From positions 186,001 through 250,000 of the forward strand of contig NZ_BONX01000018.1 of the NCBI RefSeq assembly GCF_016862935.1: a stretch of 64,000 nucleotides of DNA, given 5' to 3'. The notes beneath the pieces were generated by a model. The model did not search any database and had not been told where the DNA came from. It saw only the letters and a list, made by a program, of their open reading frames with translations. The stretch comes from Plantactinospora mayteni (lineage in GTDB: Bacteria; Actinomycetota; Actinomycetes; Mycobacteriales; Micromonosporaceae). This document shows positions 8,406-17,000 of the stretch, in pieces; within the stretch, counting starts at the first letter, position 1; each line of letters starts with the position of its first letter. The position numbers and the translations under genes were made by a program.

Positions 8406-8728
8406 ACCCGGCCGGCCGGGCGGTAGCGGGACTGCCAGTCACGCAGCGCGGACTTGATCCGGTTGTTCTCGGTGCGGGTCCGGGCAAGCTCGGCGCGGAC
8501 CTCGGCGAACTCGTCCGCGACCCGGTAGAGGAAGGTCCGCACTTCTTCCGGATCGAGTCCGCGCCGGACGCCGGAAAACCGCTGGAAGCGGATCTGGCCG
8601 GCGGTCAGCGGCGGGTACGCGACCGGTGGGTGGGCGACGGGCGGGTAGTGGCTGCCGGCGTTCGGCGGCCCGGTCCGGGTGGTGGGTGGCGGTGAGGTGG
8701 TGAAGAGAGATCGGAACAGTCTGCGCAT
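8402..8728 (-). CDS. DivIVA-domain-like small coiled-coil protein
   Basis: From ATG 8728 this is a 108-residue protein. A Pro/Thr-rich N-terminus is followed by a DivIVA-type motif (IRFQRFSGVRRGLDPEEVRT) and a helical coiled-coil segment (YRVADEFAEVRAELARTRTE). DivIVA/Wag31 proteins bind curved membrane at poles and direct tip growth. This one is far shorter than Wag31 and probably plays an accessory role. AAAGGTG lies before the start. It is the first gene of a three-gene overlapping operon. Confidence 0.7.
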   Translation of the reverse strand: MRRLFRSLFTTSPPPTTRTGPPNAGSHYPPVAHPPVAYPPLTAGQIRFQRFSGVRRGLDPEEVRTFLYRVADEFAEVRAELARTRTENNRIKSALRDWQSRYRPAGRV

Positions 8729-9049
8729 GCGGAGCACCTTTCCGACGAGTGGGGATGGGTGGCCCGGCTCGCCGACAGGGAGCGCACGAGCCGGACCACC
8801 CGCCCTGCGGACCGCAGCCTCGACCAGCGGCGGTACGGCCACCGGGCCGACTGCGAGGGGGCCGGGACGGGCGATCCCCTTTCCTGTCGTCACCCGCCCC
8901 GACCTGGGGACGAGCGCTCCTAGCTGCCACACGAGGAGTGCTCGACGCTCAACTTAGGCATTGAAGCCATGAAAGGCAAGACAGTTGGCTTCCTCTTGTA
9001 AAAATCCATCGGCTCGTGATCAGATTGGAGGTGCCACGCGAGGAGTGCT
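8729..9049. repeat. Intergenic region with a near-perfect 17-bp direct repeat
   Basis: These 321 bp between the DivIVA-like gene and the GntR gene hold no recognisable gene. GCCACACGAGGAGTGCT at 8926-8942 recurs with one change as GCCACGCGAGGAGTGCT at 9033-9049. The second copy supplies the GAGGAG ribosome site of the GntR gene. The 90 bp between the copies are clearly more AT-rich than their surroundings. Confidence 0.6.
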
Positions 9050-9289
9050 ATGCCAGCGACCCCGGACTACATCCGGATCTCGGACGAAATTGCCGCCGAC
9101 GTCAGATCTGGAAAGTACAAGCCAGGAGACAAGCTGCCGTCGATCGCTGAGCTTTGTTCGCAATACAAGGTCAGCTCATCGACGATCCAACTCGTCTTCG
9201 TGCGCTTGGAGGCGATCGAGGCGATCCGGCGGCACCAGGGCAAGGGTGTCTTCGTGACCGATCCGAAGACCTGGCTGCGGAAGCCTTAA
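9050..9289 (+). CDS. Short GntR-family winged-helix regulator
   Basis: The 79 residues are almost entirely the GntR winged helix-turn-helix: DYIRISDEIAADVRSGKYKP, then GDKLPSIAELCSQYKVSSST and a wing ending in GKGVFVT. There is no effector-binding domain. Such short GntR proteins occur alone or on mobile elements. The start ATG follows GAGGAG by 4 nt. The gene and its upstream DNA are less GC-rich than the neighbours, which hints at acquisition. Confidence 0.8.
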   Translation: MPATPDYIRISDEIAADVRSGKYKPGDKLPSIAELCSQYKVSSSTIQLVFVRLEAIEAIRRHQGKGVFVTDPKTWLRKP

Positions 9290-9331
9290 CTAACCCGCAG
9301 GTTGTCGAGCTGCCCCGCCTGTGCGCCCGCC

Positions 9332-9748
9332 TCAGCCTCGATTCGCGTTCGTGACGCCGGAGAGCACCACCACAAGGGCCCAGTCCGAGCTGCCTGCCCG
9401 ACTCGCGTCGACGGGAAAGTCCGGACTGGCGGCGTTGACCGCCCCCGGGCTTTCCTCGGCTTCTACGGTGACCCACCGTCCGTCCTGGAGCCGGAAGGTG
9501 TACTCGCCGAAACCGGTGGTGGTGTCGACCTCGTCGAGAAGCCCGAACTCGGGGTGTTCGATCGTCTCCACCGTCGCCGACCGATAGTCCCAGTTGGTGC
9601 CCAGGCCGTTGGCGAAGACCAGGTCGTATCCGGGCGAGACGATGCCGTGGTGGAAGGCGAACCGGTCCTGCCGGCCGACCTTCAACGGCTGGTCGAGGTC
9701 GTACCAACCCGGGTCCCATAACGCGAGGGAGGTCATGTCGGTACGCAC
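9332..9748 (-). CDS. Hypothetical cytoplasmic protein
   Basis: This is a 138-residue protein with no signal peptide or membrane segment. It is rich in acidic and aromatic residues (LALWDPGWYDLDQPLKVGRQ). I recognise no family. The GTG start at 9748 is supported by a TACAGT -10 box 6 nt upstream on the minus strand (9755-9760), typical of leaderless genes here. A second start, ATG four codons later, is possible. Confidence 0.6.
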   Translation of the reverse strand: MRTDMTSLALWDPGWYDLDQPLKVGRQDRFAFHHGIVSPGYDLVFANGLGTNWDYRSATVETIEHPEFGLLDEVDTTTGFGEYTFRLQDGRWVTVEAEESPGAVNAASPDFPVDASRAGSSDWALVVVLSGVTNANRG

Positions 9749-9767
9749 GCCACGACTGTAGAGGCAG

Positions 9768-9905
9768 TCAGCCGGCCGCGATGACCTCGATCTCGACCAG
9801 CCAGTCGCTGACCAGCGTCTCGGCGACGATCGCGGTGGTGGGGACGACCCGACCGCCGAGCGCCGCCACCCGGGCCGCCACGTTGGCCTCGGCTCCGCAC
9901 CGCCC
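9768..9905 (-). pseudogene. C-terminal remnant of a RidA/YjgF-family protein
   Basis: A 45-codon frame closing at 9768 reads VVPTTAIVAETLVSDWLVEI and then EVIAAG. This resembles the C-terminal strand-helix-strand of RidA-type deaminases (pattern P-T-T-x-V-x(5)-LV-x-x-W-LVEIE). No start codon or upstream RidA residues exist in frame. It looks like the tail left after a deletion next to the secreted-protein genes. Confidence 0.45.
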
Positions 9906-9992
9906 GTACGCGGGCCTGCGCCTGGCGGCGGCGCAGGACCGCGTGCCCGGACTCCTCGGCGACGCCCCTCGCCGAGCCGACCGAGGCGGCCG

Positions 9993-10778
9993 TTACGGCA
10001 ACAGCCGCAGCGACTCGACCGCGACCCGCCGGCTGGTGTTCGCGTACGACGCGGCCTGGACGGCTGCCGGGTCGATCGGCCCCAACTGCCACTCGCCGAG
10101 CCAGTACTGCTCCAACTGGGTCGCGGTGTGGTTGCCGTAGACCGTGCAGGTGTAGGCCCGGATCAGCGGGACCGCGTTCGGCTCCGGATAGTAGTAGTGG
10201 CAGCTCGGCGCGAGCTTGTCTGCGATCTTCTGCAACGCGGCCCGGTACTGGTTGCGCAGGTTCGTCGTGCCGAAGCCGGCCCGGGCCCGGGCCACCAGGG
10301 CGATCGGGAAGAGCGTGACGACGGCGTACCCGACGTCGTCGACCGCCTTTCCGGCGGAGACCGCGTCCAGGTACGCGGCGGCCCGGACGGCGTCCCCGCT
10401 GACCTCCTGGGCCCAGTCCTCCAGGGTCTCCTCGGCGAAGTTGTTGATGTCCTCGAACTCGATGACGGCGGCGGTGGCGTCGTCCCGGATGTTGGCCACC
10501 GCGATGGCGTCGAGATGGGCGATCACCCCCGACTCGGCCTGGTTGAGCGCGTTGATGACGTTCTGGGTCATCGCGGCCAGGTCCTCCGGCGAGATATCGC
10601 CGTCGCCGACCTGGCCGAGCAGGTCGAGGGCGAAGTCGAGCATCTCCAGCAGGGAGGTGTTGGTGCCGTCCGGATTGGCCCGGGCCTGGGCGGCCTGGGC
10701 CGGGGCGGCGGGACCGGACAGCACGAGCGTGACGGTGAGGACTGCGGCGGCGAGGCCACGCAGCGGCGGAAACTTCAT
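9993..10778 (-). CDS. Secreted protein of unknown function, paralog A
   Basis: This 261-residue protein has a Sec signal peptide (start MKFPPLRGLAAAVLTVTLVL, likely cut after AQA near residue 29). The mature part is helical and contains PIALVARARAGFGTTNLR, which is shared with the two neighbouring paralogs. A pair of Cys in the last third (SCHYYY, YTCTVYG) is also found in paralog B and may form a disulfide. No enzyme motif is seen. It lies 25 bp downstream of paralog B in the same direction (an operon) and has its own GGAGGGAG site. Confidence 0.8.
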   Translation of the reverse strand: MKFPPLRGLAAAVLTVTLVLSGPAAPAQAAQARANPDGTNTSLLEMLDFALDLLGQVGDGDISPEDLAAMTQNVINALNQAESGVIAHLDAIAVANIRDDATAAVIEFEDINNFAEETLEDWAQEVSGDAVRAAAYLDAVSAGKAVDDVGYAVVTLFPIALVARARAGFGTTNLRNQYRAALQKIADKLAPSCHYYYPEPNAVPLIRAYTCTVYGNHTATQLEQYWLGEWQLGPIDPAAVQAASYANTSRRVAVESLRLLP

Positions 10779-10803
10779 GTCGCTCCCTCCAGCCGGGTAC
10801 CGG

Positions 10804-11565
10804 CTACGGCAGGTCGTTGAGGACCTCGACGGCTACCTGGCGGCTCGTGTTCGCGGACGCCTCGGCCTGGACCGCCGCCCGGCCGCTGGTGTCCCACGCC
10901 CCGTTGAGGTGGTATTCCGTGTAGCTCGCCGTGTGGCTGCCGTACACCCTGCATTCGTAGACCCGGATGACCGGGATCCGGGGATCGGGGAGGTAGGTGT
11001 CGCAGGTCGGCGTCAACCGGTCCACCAGGCGTTGCAGCGTGTTCTTGTACTGCGTGCGCAGGCTGGTCGTGCCGAAGCCGGCCCGCGCCCGGGCGACCAG
11101 GGCGATCGGGTAGACCGTGATGGCGGCGTACCCGATGTCGTCGACGGCCCTGAGGTCCGCGACCGCGTCGAGGTAGGTGCCGGCTCGGATGGCGTCGTGG
11201 GTGACCTGCTGGGCCCAGTCCTCCAACGTCTCGTCGGCGAGGTTGTTGATGTCGGCGAACTCGATGACGGCGGCCCGGGTGGCGCCACGGATCTCGGCCG
11301 AGGCGATGGCGTCGATGTGGGCGATCACCTCCGCCTCGGCCTGGTCGAGCGCGCTGATGACGTCCTGGGTCATCTGGAGCAGCAGCGCGGGCGTGATACC
11401 GCCGCTGCTCGCCCGGCCGACCAGGTTGAGTGCGAGGTCGATCATGTCGATCAGCGAGGCGTTGGTGTCGTCGGGATCGGCGTGCGCCGGCTGGGTGGAT
11501 CCGGGCAGGACGACGGCGAGCGCGAGGGCTGTCGCGGCAAAGCCGCGCAGCAGTCTGGCCTTCAT
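10804..11565 (-). CDS. Secreted protein of unknown function, paralog B
   Basis: This 253-residue protein starts at ATG 11565 after an AGGAG site. A signal peptide is cut around AHA near residue 28. It is strongly similar to paralog A throughout: both have TQDVISALDQAEAEVIAHID-like, DINNLADETLEDWAQ-like and PIALVARARAGFGTTSLR-like stretches, and both end in an ANTSRxVAVExLxxLP motif. Two Cys (PTCDTYL, YECRVYG) match those of paralog A. It is the first gene of a two-gene operon whose promoter lies in the symmetric repeat array. The function is unknown. Confidence 0.82.
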   Translation of the reverse strand: MKARLLRGFAATALALAVVLPGSTQPAHADPDDTNASLIDMIDLALNLVGRASSGGITPALLLQMTQDVISALDQAEAEVIAHIDAIASAEIRGATRAAVIEFADINNLADETLEDWAQQVTHDAIRAGTYLDAVADLRAVDDIGYAAITVYPIALVARARAGFGTTSLRTQYKNTLQRLVDRLTPTCDTYLPDPRIPVIRVYECRVYGSHTASYTEYHLNGAWDTSGRAAVQAEASANTSRQVAVEVLNDLP

Positions 11566-11595
11566 TCGGAGTCTCCTCTCACCCCTTTTGTCGGC

Positions 11596-11715
11596 AGGCT
11601 GCCGGACCCGACTGGACCTTGGCTGGAACCTCACTGGATCACCAGCTCATCCACCAGGGCGGATGCGGTCGGTCCAGTGGAGATCCAGTGGCAGTCCAGC
11701 CGCCGTCAATACCGT
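11596..11715. promoter_or_regulatory. Symmetric array of six 11-bp-phased hexamers between divergent promoters
   Basis: On the plus strand ACTGGA, GCTGGA and ACTGGA start at 11611, 11622 and 11633. TCCAGT, TCCAGT and TCCAGC start at 11673, 11684 and 11695. Both sets have exact 11-bp spacing and mirror each other about 11655.5. Eight bases beyond each outermost heptamer lies a -10-like box: TACCGT (11710-11715, plus) and CAGCCT (11601-11596, minus). Direct heptamers at 11-bp spacing, 8 bp before the -10, are the hallmark of SARP/AfsR or related OmpR-type activator sites. Confidence 0.75.
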
Positions 11716-11747
11716 GCGCTCGACGCGGCCAGACCTCGGGAGGCGGA

Positions 11748-12563
11748 ATGAAACGGAAACTGCTCAAGATGGCCACCGCGGCGGTGGTGGCGACCGCCGT
11801 GGTGGTGCCGGGTGCCGCCCGGCCGGCCCAGGCGACGGATCCGGCCACGATCATCGCGGTGGCCCAGTTCGCGCTACAGGCGTACGGCTATTTCAACAGT
11901 TCGGAAGATGGCGGGATGACGATCGAGGAGGCGACCAGCCGGATCATCGTCGAGATCGGCAATACCCGGAACACCATCATGGCCCACCTCGACGGGCTGG
12001 CCACCGCCGAGGCGCGAGCCTGCGCCGAGCACCACCTGCTGGAGTTCGCCGACATCGAGGAGTTCTCGCTCAGCCTCAAGCAGCGCTGGGCACAGGACGT
12101 CACCTCCTGCGTTACGTTGATCAACAGCCTGTGGGGTTCGGTCAGCACCCTCTCCGCCAAGAACCAGCTCGGCATCGCGCTCGGCACGGTCGGCCCGATC
12201 GCGCTGGTGGCCCGGGCACAGGCCCGGTTCAGCACCACCGAACTGAAGAACCTGCTGATCGGCGCCTTCGAGCGGGTCCAACAGCGATTCACCCCGTACT
12301 GCCAGGCGACGCCGAACGTGTCGGAGGAGTACTGGCAGATGTATCCCGACCCGTCCTGGGTCTACGCCTGGTATTCCTGTGCGCCCGCGCCCGAGCCGCC
12401 GTACTGGTCGGAGAACATCGGCAGTTACAGCGTCTACGAACTGGGACTGTGGCACTGGGGTGCCCCGGTGAACTACCCCAACTGGCCGGCCGTGATGGAC
12501 GGGTCGAAGCGGCTGTCGGCGTACGTGGTGGCCGAGTCGGCGCTGAGCCAGCTCCGGGCGTAA
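11748..12563 (+). CDS. Secreted protein of unknown function, paralog C
   Basis: This 271-residue protein has a signal peptide (MKRKLLKMATAAVVATAVVV, cut near AQA). It shares with paralogs A and B the EFADIEEF, QRWAQDVT and GPIALVARAQARFSTTELKN stretches, but it is more diverged and longer at the C-terminus, with Trp/Tyr/Pro-rich sequence (PEPPYWSENIGSYSVYELG). Four or more Cys suggest disulfides. It is transcribed divergently from paralog B out of the same repeat array. The start ATG follows GGGAGGCGG. The function is unknown. Confidence 0.8.
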   Translation: MKRKLLKMATAAVVATAVVVPGAARPAQATDPATIIAVAQFALQAYGYFNSSEDGGMTIEEATSRIIVEIGNTRNTIMAHLDGLATAEARACAEHHLLEFADIEEFSLSLKQRWAQDVTSCVTLINSLWGSVSTLSAKNQLGIALGTVGPIALVARAQARFSTTELKNLLIGAFERVQQRFTPYCQATPNVSEEYWQMYPDPSWVYAWYSCAPAPEPPYWSENIGSYSVYELGLWHWGAPVNYPNWPAVMDGSKRLSAYVVAESALSQLRA

Positions 12564-12673
12564 CCGGCACCTCTCGTCGCGGTCACCGCCCCGGCGGCGG
12601 TGGTCGCGACCGCCGCGAACCTGCGACGATCGACGTGCGACAACCACCGCCCGGCCGATGGTGAGGGAACGAC

Positions 12674-13123
12674 TTGGAGATCACCGGGTACGACAGCGTC
12701 CTGCTGGCGCCCTCCTTCGAGGCCCAGATGCTGCGGACCTTCATCGACCGGCTGGCCCAGCGCTGGCCCGCACTGCTGGTCACGGTCGAGACCGGCGGCG
12801 AGTCGGAGACCCAACTCCGCTGGACGCTGCGGCGCGAGCGGTCGCTGCCGGCCACCGAAGGCTGGCTATACCTGCTCCGGGACGCCGAAATGGACGCCTA
12901 TTCCGACGACCACGCCTACGACCCGATGCCGGACGGCGACGGCCCGCTCAGCGTGATCTACCGACCGGACCGATCGAGCGGCGGCACCCAACTGACCCTG
13001 GTCTCCCCGGACGACCCGGCCGGGCACCCCTTCTCCGGCTGGGCGTACGACCTGCTGGCCGAGTGCGTGGGCGTTCGCAACTCCCCGGGGCCGAACGGTT
13101 ATCCCGGGGTCAGGCACCAGTAG
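12674..13123 (+). CDS. Hypothetical acidic protein
   Basis: This is a 149-residue protein with no signal peptide. It starts MEITGYDSVLLAPSFEAQML and has an alternating strand/helix pattern, with an acidic centre (RDAEMDAYSDDHAYDPMPDG). The family was not recognised. A TTG start at 12674 is chosen because GAGGGA lies 5 nt upstream. Its last 25 bp overlap the 3' end of the convergent gene. Confidence 0.55.
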   Translation: MEITGYDSVLLAPSFEAQMLRTFIDRLAQRWPALLVTVETGGESETQLRWTLRRERSLPATEGWLYLLRDAEMDAYSDDHAYDPMPDGDGPLSVIYRPDRSSGGTQLTLVSPDDPAGHPFSGWAYDLLAECVGVRNSPGPNGYPGVRHQ

Positions 13124-13869
13124 CCGTACGGGTTGCGGTAGAGGTCGTCCGGGTCGTAGCGGGCGCAGTCCCGGCTGCCGAGTATCCAGAGTGGGGCGTC
13201 GGCCGCGAGCGCGAACGTCTCGCCGTCGCGGATCTGCCGGGCCCGGGGCTCGGTCAGCAGATAGCGGGCCAGCGCGTCGAGTAGGCGTACCTGTTCGTCG
13301 ACCTCGGCCGGCCCGGTCGGCTGGCCGGCCCGCAGTTCGACGTCCGGGGCGCCGAGCAGGTGCATGCCACAGCTGTAGACCGCCACGCCGTCGGTGATCG
13401 GCCGCTTCACCCAGGCCCGGTGCAGCACCACCGCCAGGGTCGGGTCGTCGGTCGCGGCGGCGGCCCGGTCGGCCAGGTCGAGCCAGCGGTCCCGGCCGTG
13501 TGCCAGGCCGCTGCTCTCGTTGCGTACCGCCGTGGCGCCGCCCCGGAGTAGCGCGGCGGTCAACGCCAGCATCCGCCGCGACACCTCGATCGCGGTCTGC
13601 CGGGTCGCCGGCGGCGACAGCAGGTACGCCACCGTGTCGTGTTCCTTGACCGCCCGCCGGTCGGCGTCGGTGAAACTCGGGCTGGTCAGCGAGGACCGGA
13701 ACGAGGCGGCCATCCGCGGGTCGGGTTCCGGGCGGGAGTATTCGGTGTCGAGGGCACAGTCCGGGCCGCCGATCTCGGCCGTGAGCCGGGCCACGACGCC
13801 GAGGTCCAACCCCGCGCCGAGCACGCAGAGCACGTGCTGCGGCGGCATCGATCCGGCCTCGTCGATCAC
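13099..13869 (-). CDS. Hypothetical protein, possibly DUF4261-like
   Basis: This is a 256-residue protein with no signal peptide. VYSCGMHLLGAPDVELRAGQ followed by a conserved helical section recalls DUF4261 proteins, but the match is from memory and weak. The C-terminus (RNPYGYWCLTPG) is Trp/Tyr-rich. The GTG start at 13869 lies 7 nt after a TAGCCT -10 box on the minus strand, so the mRNA is probably leaderless. It ends inside the convergent upstream gene. Confidence 0.55.
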   Translation of the reverse strand: MIDEAGSMPPQHVLCVLGAGLDLGVVARLTAEIGGPDCALDTEYSRPEPDPRMAASFRSSLTSPSFTDADRRAVKEHDTVAYLLSPPATRQTAIEVSRRMLALTAALLRGGATAVRNESSGLAHGRDRWLDLADRAAAATDDPTLAVVLHRAWVKRPITDGVAVYSCGMHLLGAPDVELRAGQPTGPAEVDEQVRLLDALARYLLTEPRARQIRDGETFALAADAPLWILGSRDCARYDPDDLYRNPYGYWCLTPG

Positions 13870-13964
13870 GCCCGGCAGGCTACCAACGGGTACGGCGGCG
13901 CTGTCAACGTCCCCGACGCAACGCGCCGCCCGGACCCGGTACCGGGCAGGTGCCGGACGACAAC

Positions 13965-14007
13965 GGCGGTGCCCGCCGACCCCGCTCGGGGGTCGGCGGG
14001 CACCGCC
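13965..14007 (-). terminator. Strong terminator hairpin after the subtilisin gene
   Basis: A perfect 19-bp stem is formed by the arms 13965-13983 (starting GGCGGTGCCC) and 13989-14007 (ending GGGCACCGCC), with a 5-nt loop. It lies 42 bp after the stop of the peptidase gene on the minus strand. Confidence 0.85.
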
Positions 14008-14049
14008 CTCGGCAGTCACCGCCGGGTCAGCACCCGGCCCGGCCGCCGG

Positions 14050-17000
14050 TCAGATCCCGCCCAGCCGGGTGGGACACGGGTTCACCGGTTCCAGGGTGAA
14101 GTCGAGCGTGCTGACCAGGCTGGCCTGGATCTGCTGCCGCTTCACCTGCGGCACCCAGCCGTCCTTGGCGACGATGACGTCGTACCGGCCCCTCGCCAGC
14201 CACCAGGAGTAGCCGCCCTGGTTGCTCGCCGACAGGGTGTAGCCGGTGGCCGGATCGCCGACCAGGTTGGCCCGGACCGTCGCGGGCAACGGCACCTCGG
14301 CGCCACCACAGGTCCGGCCGATCACCGTGCCCTGGATCTTGCCCCAGTTACCGGGCGGGGAGACGTTCATCTCCACCCCGATCACCGGTACCGGATAGGG
14401 GCTGTCCGTCACCAGGCCGAGTTCGGCGGTGTAGGTGCCGGGCTGGGGCACCCCGGCCGCCGCAGTGGCGGTCAGGGTGACGGTGATGGTCCGGGACGCC
14501 CCGGCGGCCAGGGTGAAGCTGGCCGGCGCGGTGCTCAGCCAGGACGCCTCGCCCGTCTCCAGACAGGCTTCCAGCCCGCCGAGCCGCTCCGTCTCCGCCG
14601 ACCCGACGAACGAACTCGGCGAACCACCCACCTTGTACGCTCCGCAGACGCCAGCGCCCCGGTAGCGGGCGAACTGCGCGTTCGGCAGGTTCACCCAGGC
14701 ACCGGCCACCGGGTCGTACCCGATCGTCCGGTTGGTCAGCGTGGTCGAGGCCGCGGTGGCGCCACCGGCCAGCACGAGCATGCCGCCGGCCGCCGCGTAC
14801 TGCGAGCCCCAGAGGTCGAGCGGCATGTCCGGCAGCGGTGCCCAGGCGTCGGTCGCCGGGTCGTAGACGTAGCCGTTCTTGAACTCGGTCACGCCGACGC
14901 CACCGGCACAGTAGACCTTGCCGCCGATGCCGCCACAGGACATCCAGGAGGAGCCCTGCGGATAGTCGGCGGCGGTGTCGAACTTGCCGGTCAGCGGGTC
15001 GAAGACCGTCACGTCCGGCGAGTCGGCGGAGCACTCGTTGTCGCCGCAGCCGCCGATGACGTAGAGCCTGCCGCCACTGGTCGCGAACGCCGCCGCCGCC
15101 CTGGGCGCCGGGTTGGTCACCCCGGAGAGGGTGCTCCAGGTCCCGGTCGTCGGGTTGAACACGTCGACCGTCTCCACCGGGGCCGAACCGGCACCCCAGC
15201 CGCCGATCGCGTAGATCCGGCCGTTCAGCGCGGCGACCGCCGGCTTCGACCGCGCCGTCGGCATGTCCGGCAGCGCCGTCCAGACGTTGGTCGCCGGGTC
15301 GTAGACCCAGGTCTTGCGCTCGTTGCCGGTGCCGGAACCGCCACCGATCGAGTAGACCTTGCCGCCCAGGGTCACCGCCGAGTTGTCGTAGATCGACGCC
15401 GGGAGGTTGGCCACCCGGGTCCACGCGTCGTCGACCAGCGGCGCTGCGGCGGCGGTCCCGGTGCCGGGCCCGTACGCGATCCCGGTACGACTCTTGCTCA
15501 GCCCCTTCATCTTGTGTTCCACCAGCTCGGCGCCCTTCGCCGAGAGCTGACTGAACCGGGCTGCCCGCTCAAGTGTCTCCACTGTGGCCGGCGCGTTGCC
15601 GGTGTTCGTCACCGTCAGGGTGACGTTCCGGGTGCTGCCGTACGGCTGGTGCAGTTCCAGGTCCTTCGGGGTGACCGTCAGCCGGGCCGCCTTGAGCGCG
15701 AAGTCGACCCGCCGGGTGGCGTCCACCGGTACCGCCACCTGCTTGGTGAACCCCCGGTACGGCGCCAGGCTGGCGGTGAACGGCTGCGTCCCGGTCAGGC
15801 CGGAGTAGAGCCAGTAGAAGCCGTCCGGGATGTTCGGGTCGTCCGGCGTCGCCACCGACACGCCCTTGTCGGCCGGCTGGTTGTCACTGGTCACCGTGAC
15901 GCCGTTCAGCGCCTCGCCGGTGTTGGCGTCGGTGGTGAAGCCGGCGACCAGGCCGCCCGGCTTCGGGGTGCAGGTCCGGTTGACCAACTGGACGTTGTCC
16001 ACCTCCCACCACCAGGCGAAGGTGCCGTTGAACCGGAACCGCACCTTGGCGTTCGCCGCACCGGCCGCCCGGTCCAGCGGTACCTCCTCGACCCGGGGGC
16101 CGCGCCGGCTGACCGTCTGGTGCCAGACGTTGGTCCAGGTGCTGCCGCCGTCGGTGGAGACATCGACGTCGGCGGTGTCGCTGATCCCGACCGCCCGCCA
16201 GTCGCTGTTGAAGCGCAGCAGCGGCGCGCCCGCCGCCGAGAGGTCCAGCGCCGGCGTGACCAGGTCGGTGTCCTGGGTGTTGCCGCTGCCCAGGTCGTCA
16301 CTGTCGATGACCGCGAAACTGCCGGTACCGCCGGTCAGGTTGCCCCGGGCACCCGGGTCGTCGAACGCCCAGCCGCCCTTGTCGGTGCGGTTCACCACCG
16401 ACCAGCCGTCCGGGGCCGAGGCGCCGTCGAAGCTCTGCGACAGCAGCGGGTCGCTGATCGCGGCCGTGTAACCGGCGGCGGTGCAGGCCGACAGCACGGC
16501 GGCGCTGATGTTGACGGTCTTCGAGCCGGTACCGACGGCCACCTCGGTGCTGACCGGCCGGTAGCCGGGGTAGACGACCGTGGTGTCGAGCCGGTAGGTG
16601 GCGCTGCCGGGGACGGTGAAGGAGTAGGCGCCGGTCACCGGGTTGCTGTAGACCGGGCCACCGGGTCGGCCGGAGACCTCGATTTTCGCGTACAGCGGCC
16701 AGCCGTGCCCGGAGCCGTCGGTGACCTTGCCGGCCACGGTGACCATCCGAGCGGTGGCGAGGGCGAAGTCCTGGGTGAGGATGCCGCCCTGGGCCACGGT
16801 CACGGTGGCGGTACCGGGGTTGAAGCCGTACCCGCTGGCGGTCAGTTCGTGACTGCCGACCGGCAGTACCAGGGCGTACTTGCCGGCCGCGTCGGTGAGC
16901 GTGTTGAAGTCGCCGGTACGCACCTGGGCGCCCGCCACCGGGTCCCCGGTGCTGGCGTCGGTGACGGTGCCGGTGACCCGACCCGAGTCGCCGCGCGGCG

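Noticed and set aside
11596-12563. Antibiotic biosynthesis cluster suggested by the SARP-like sites
   Set aside because: No polyketide, peptide synthetase or RiPP gene is near. The sites serve only the secreted paralogs.
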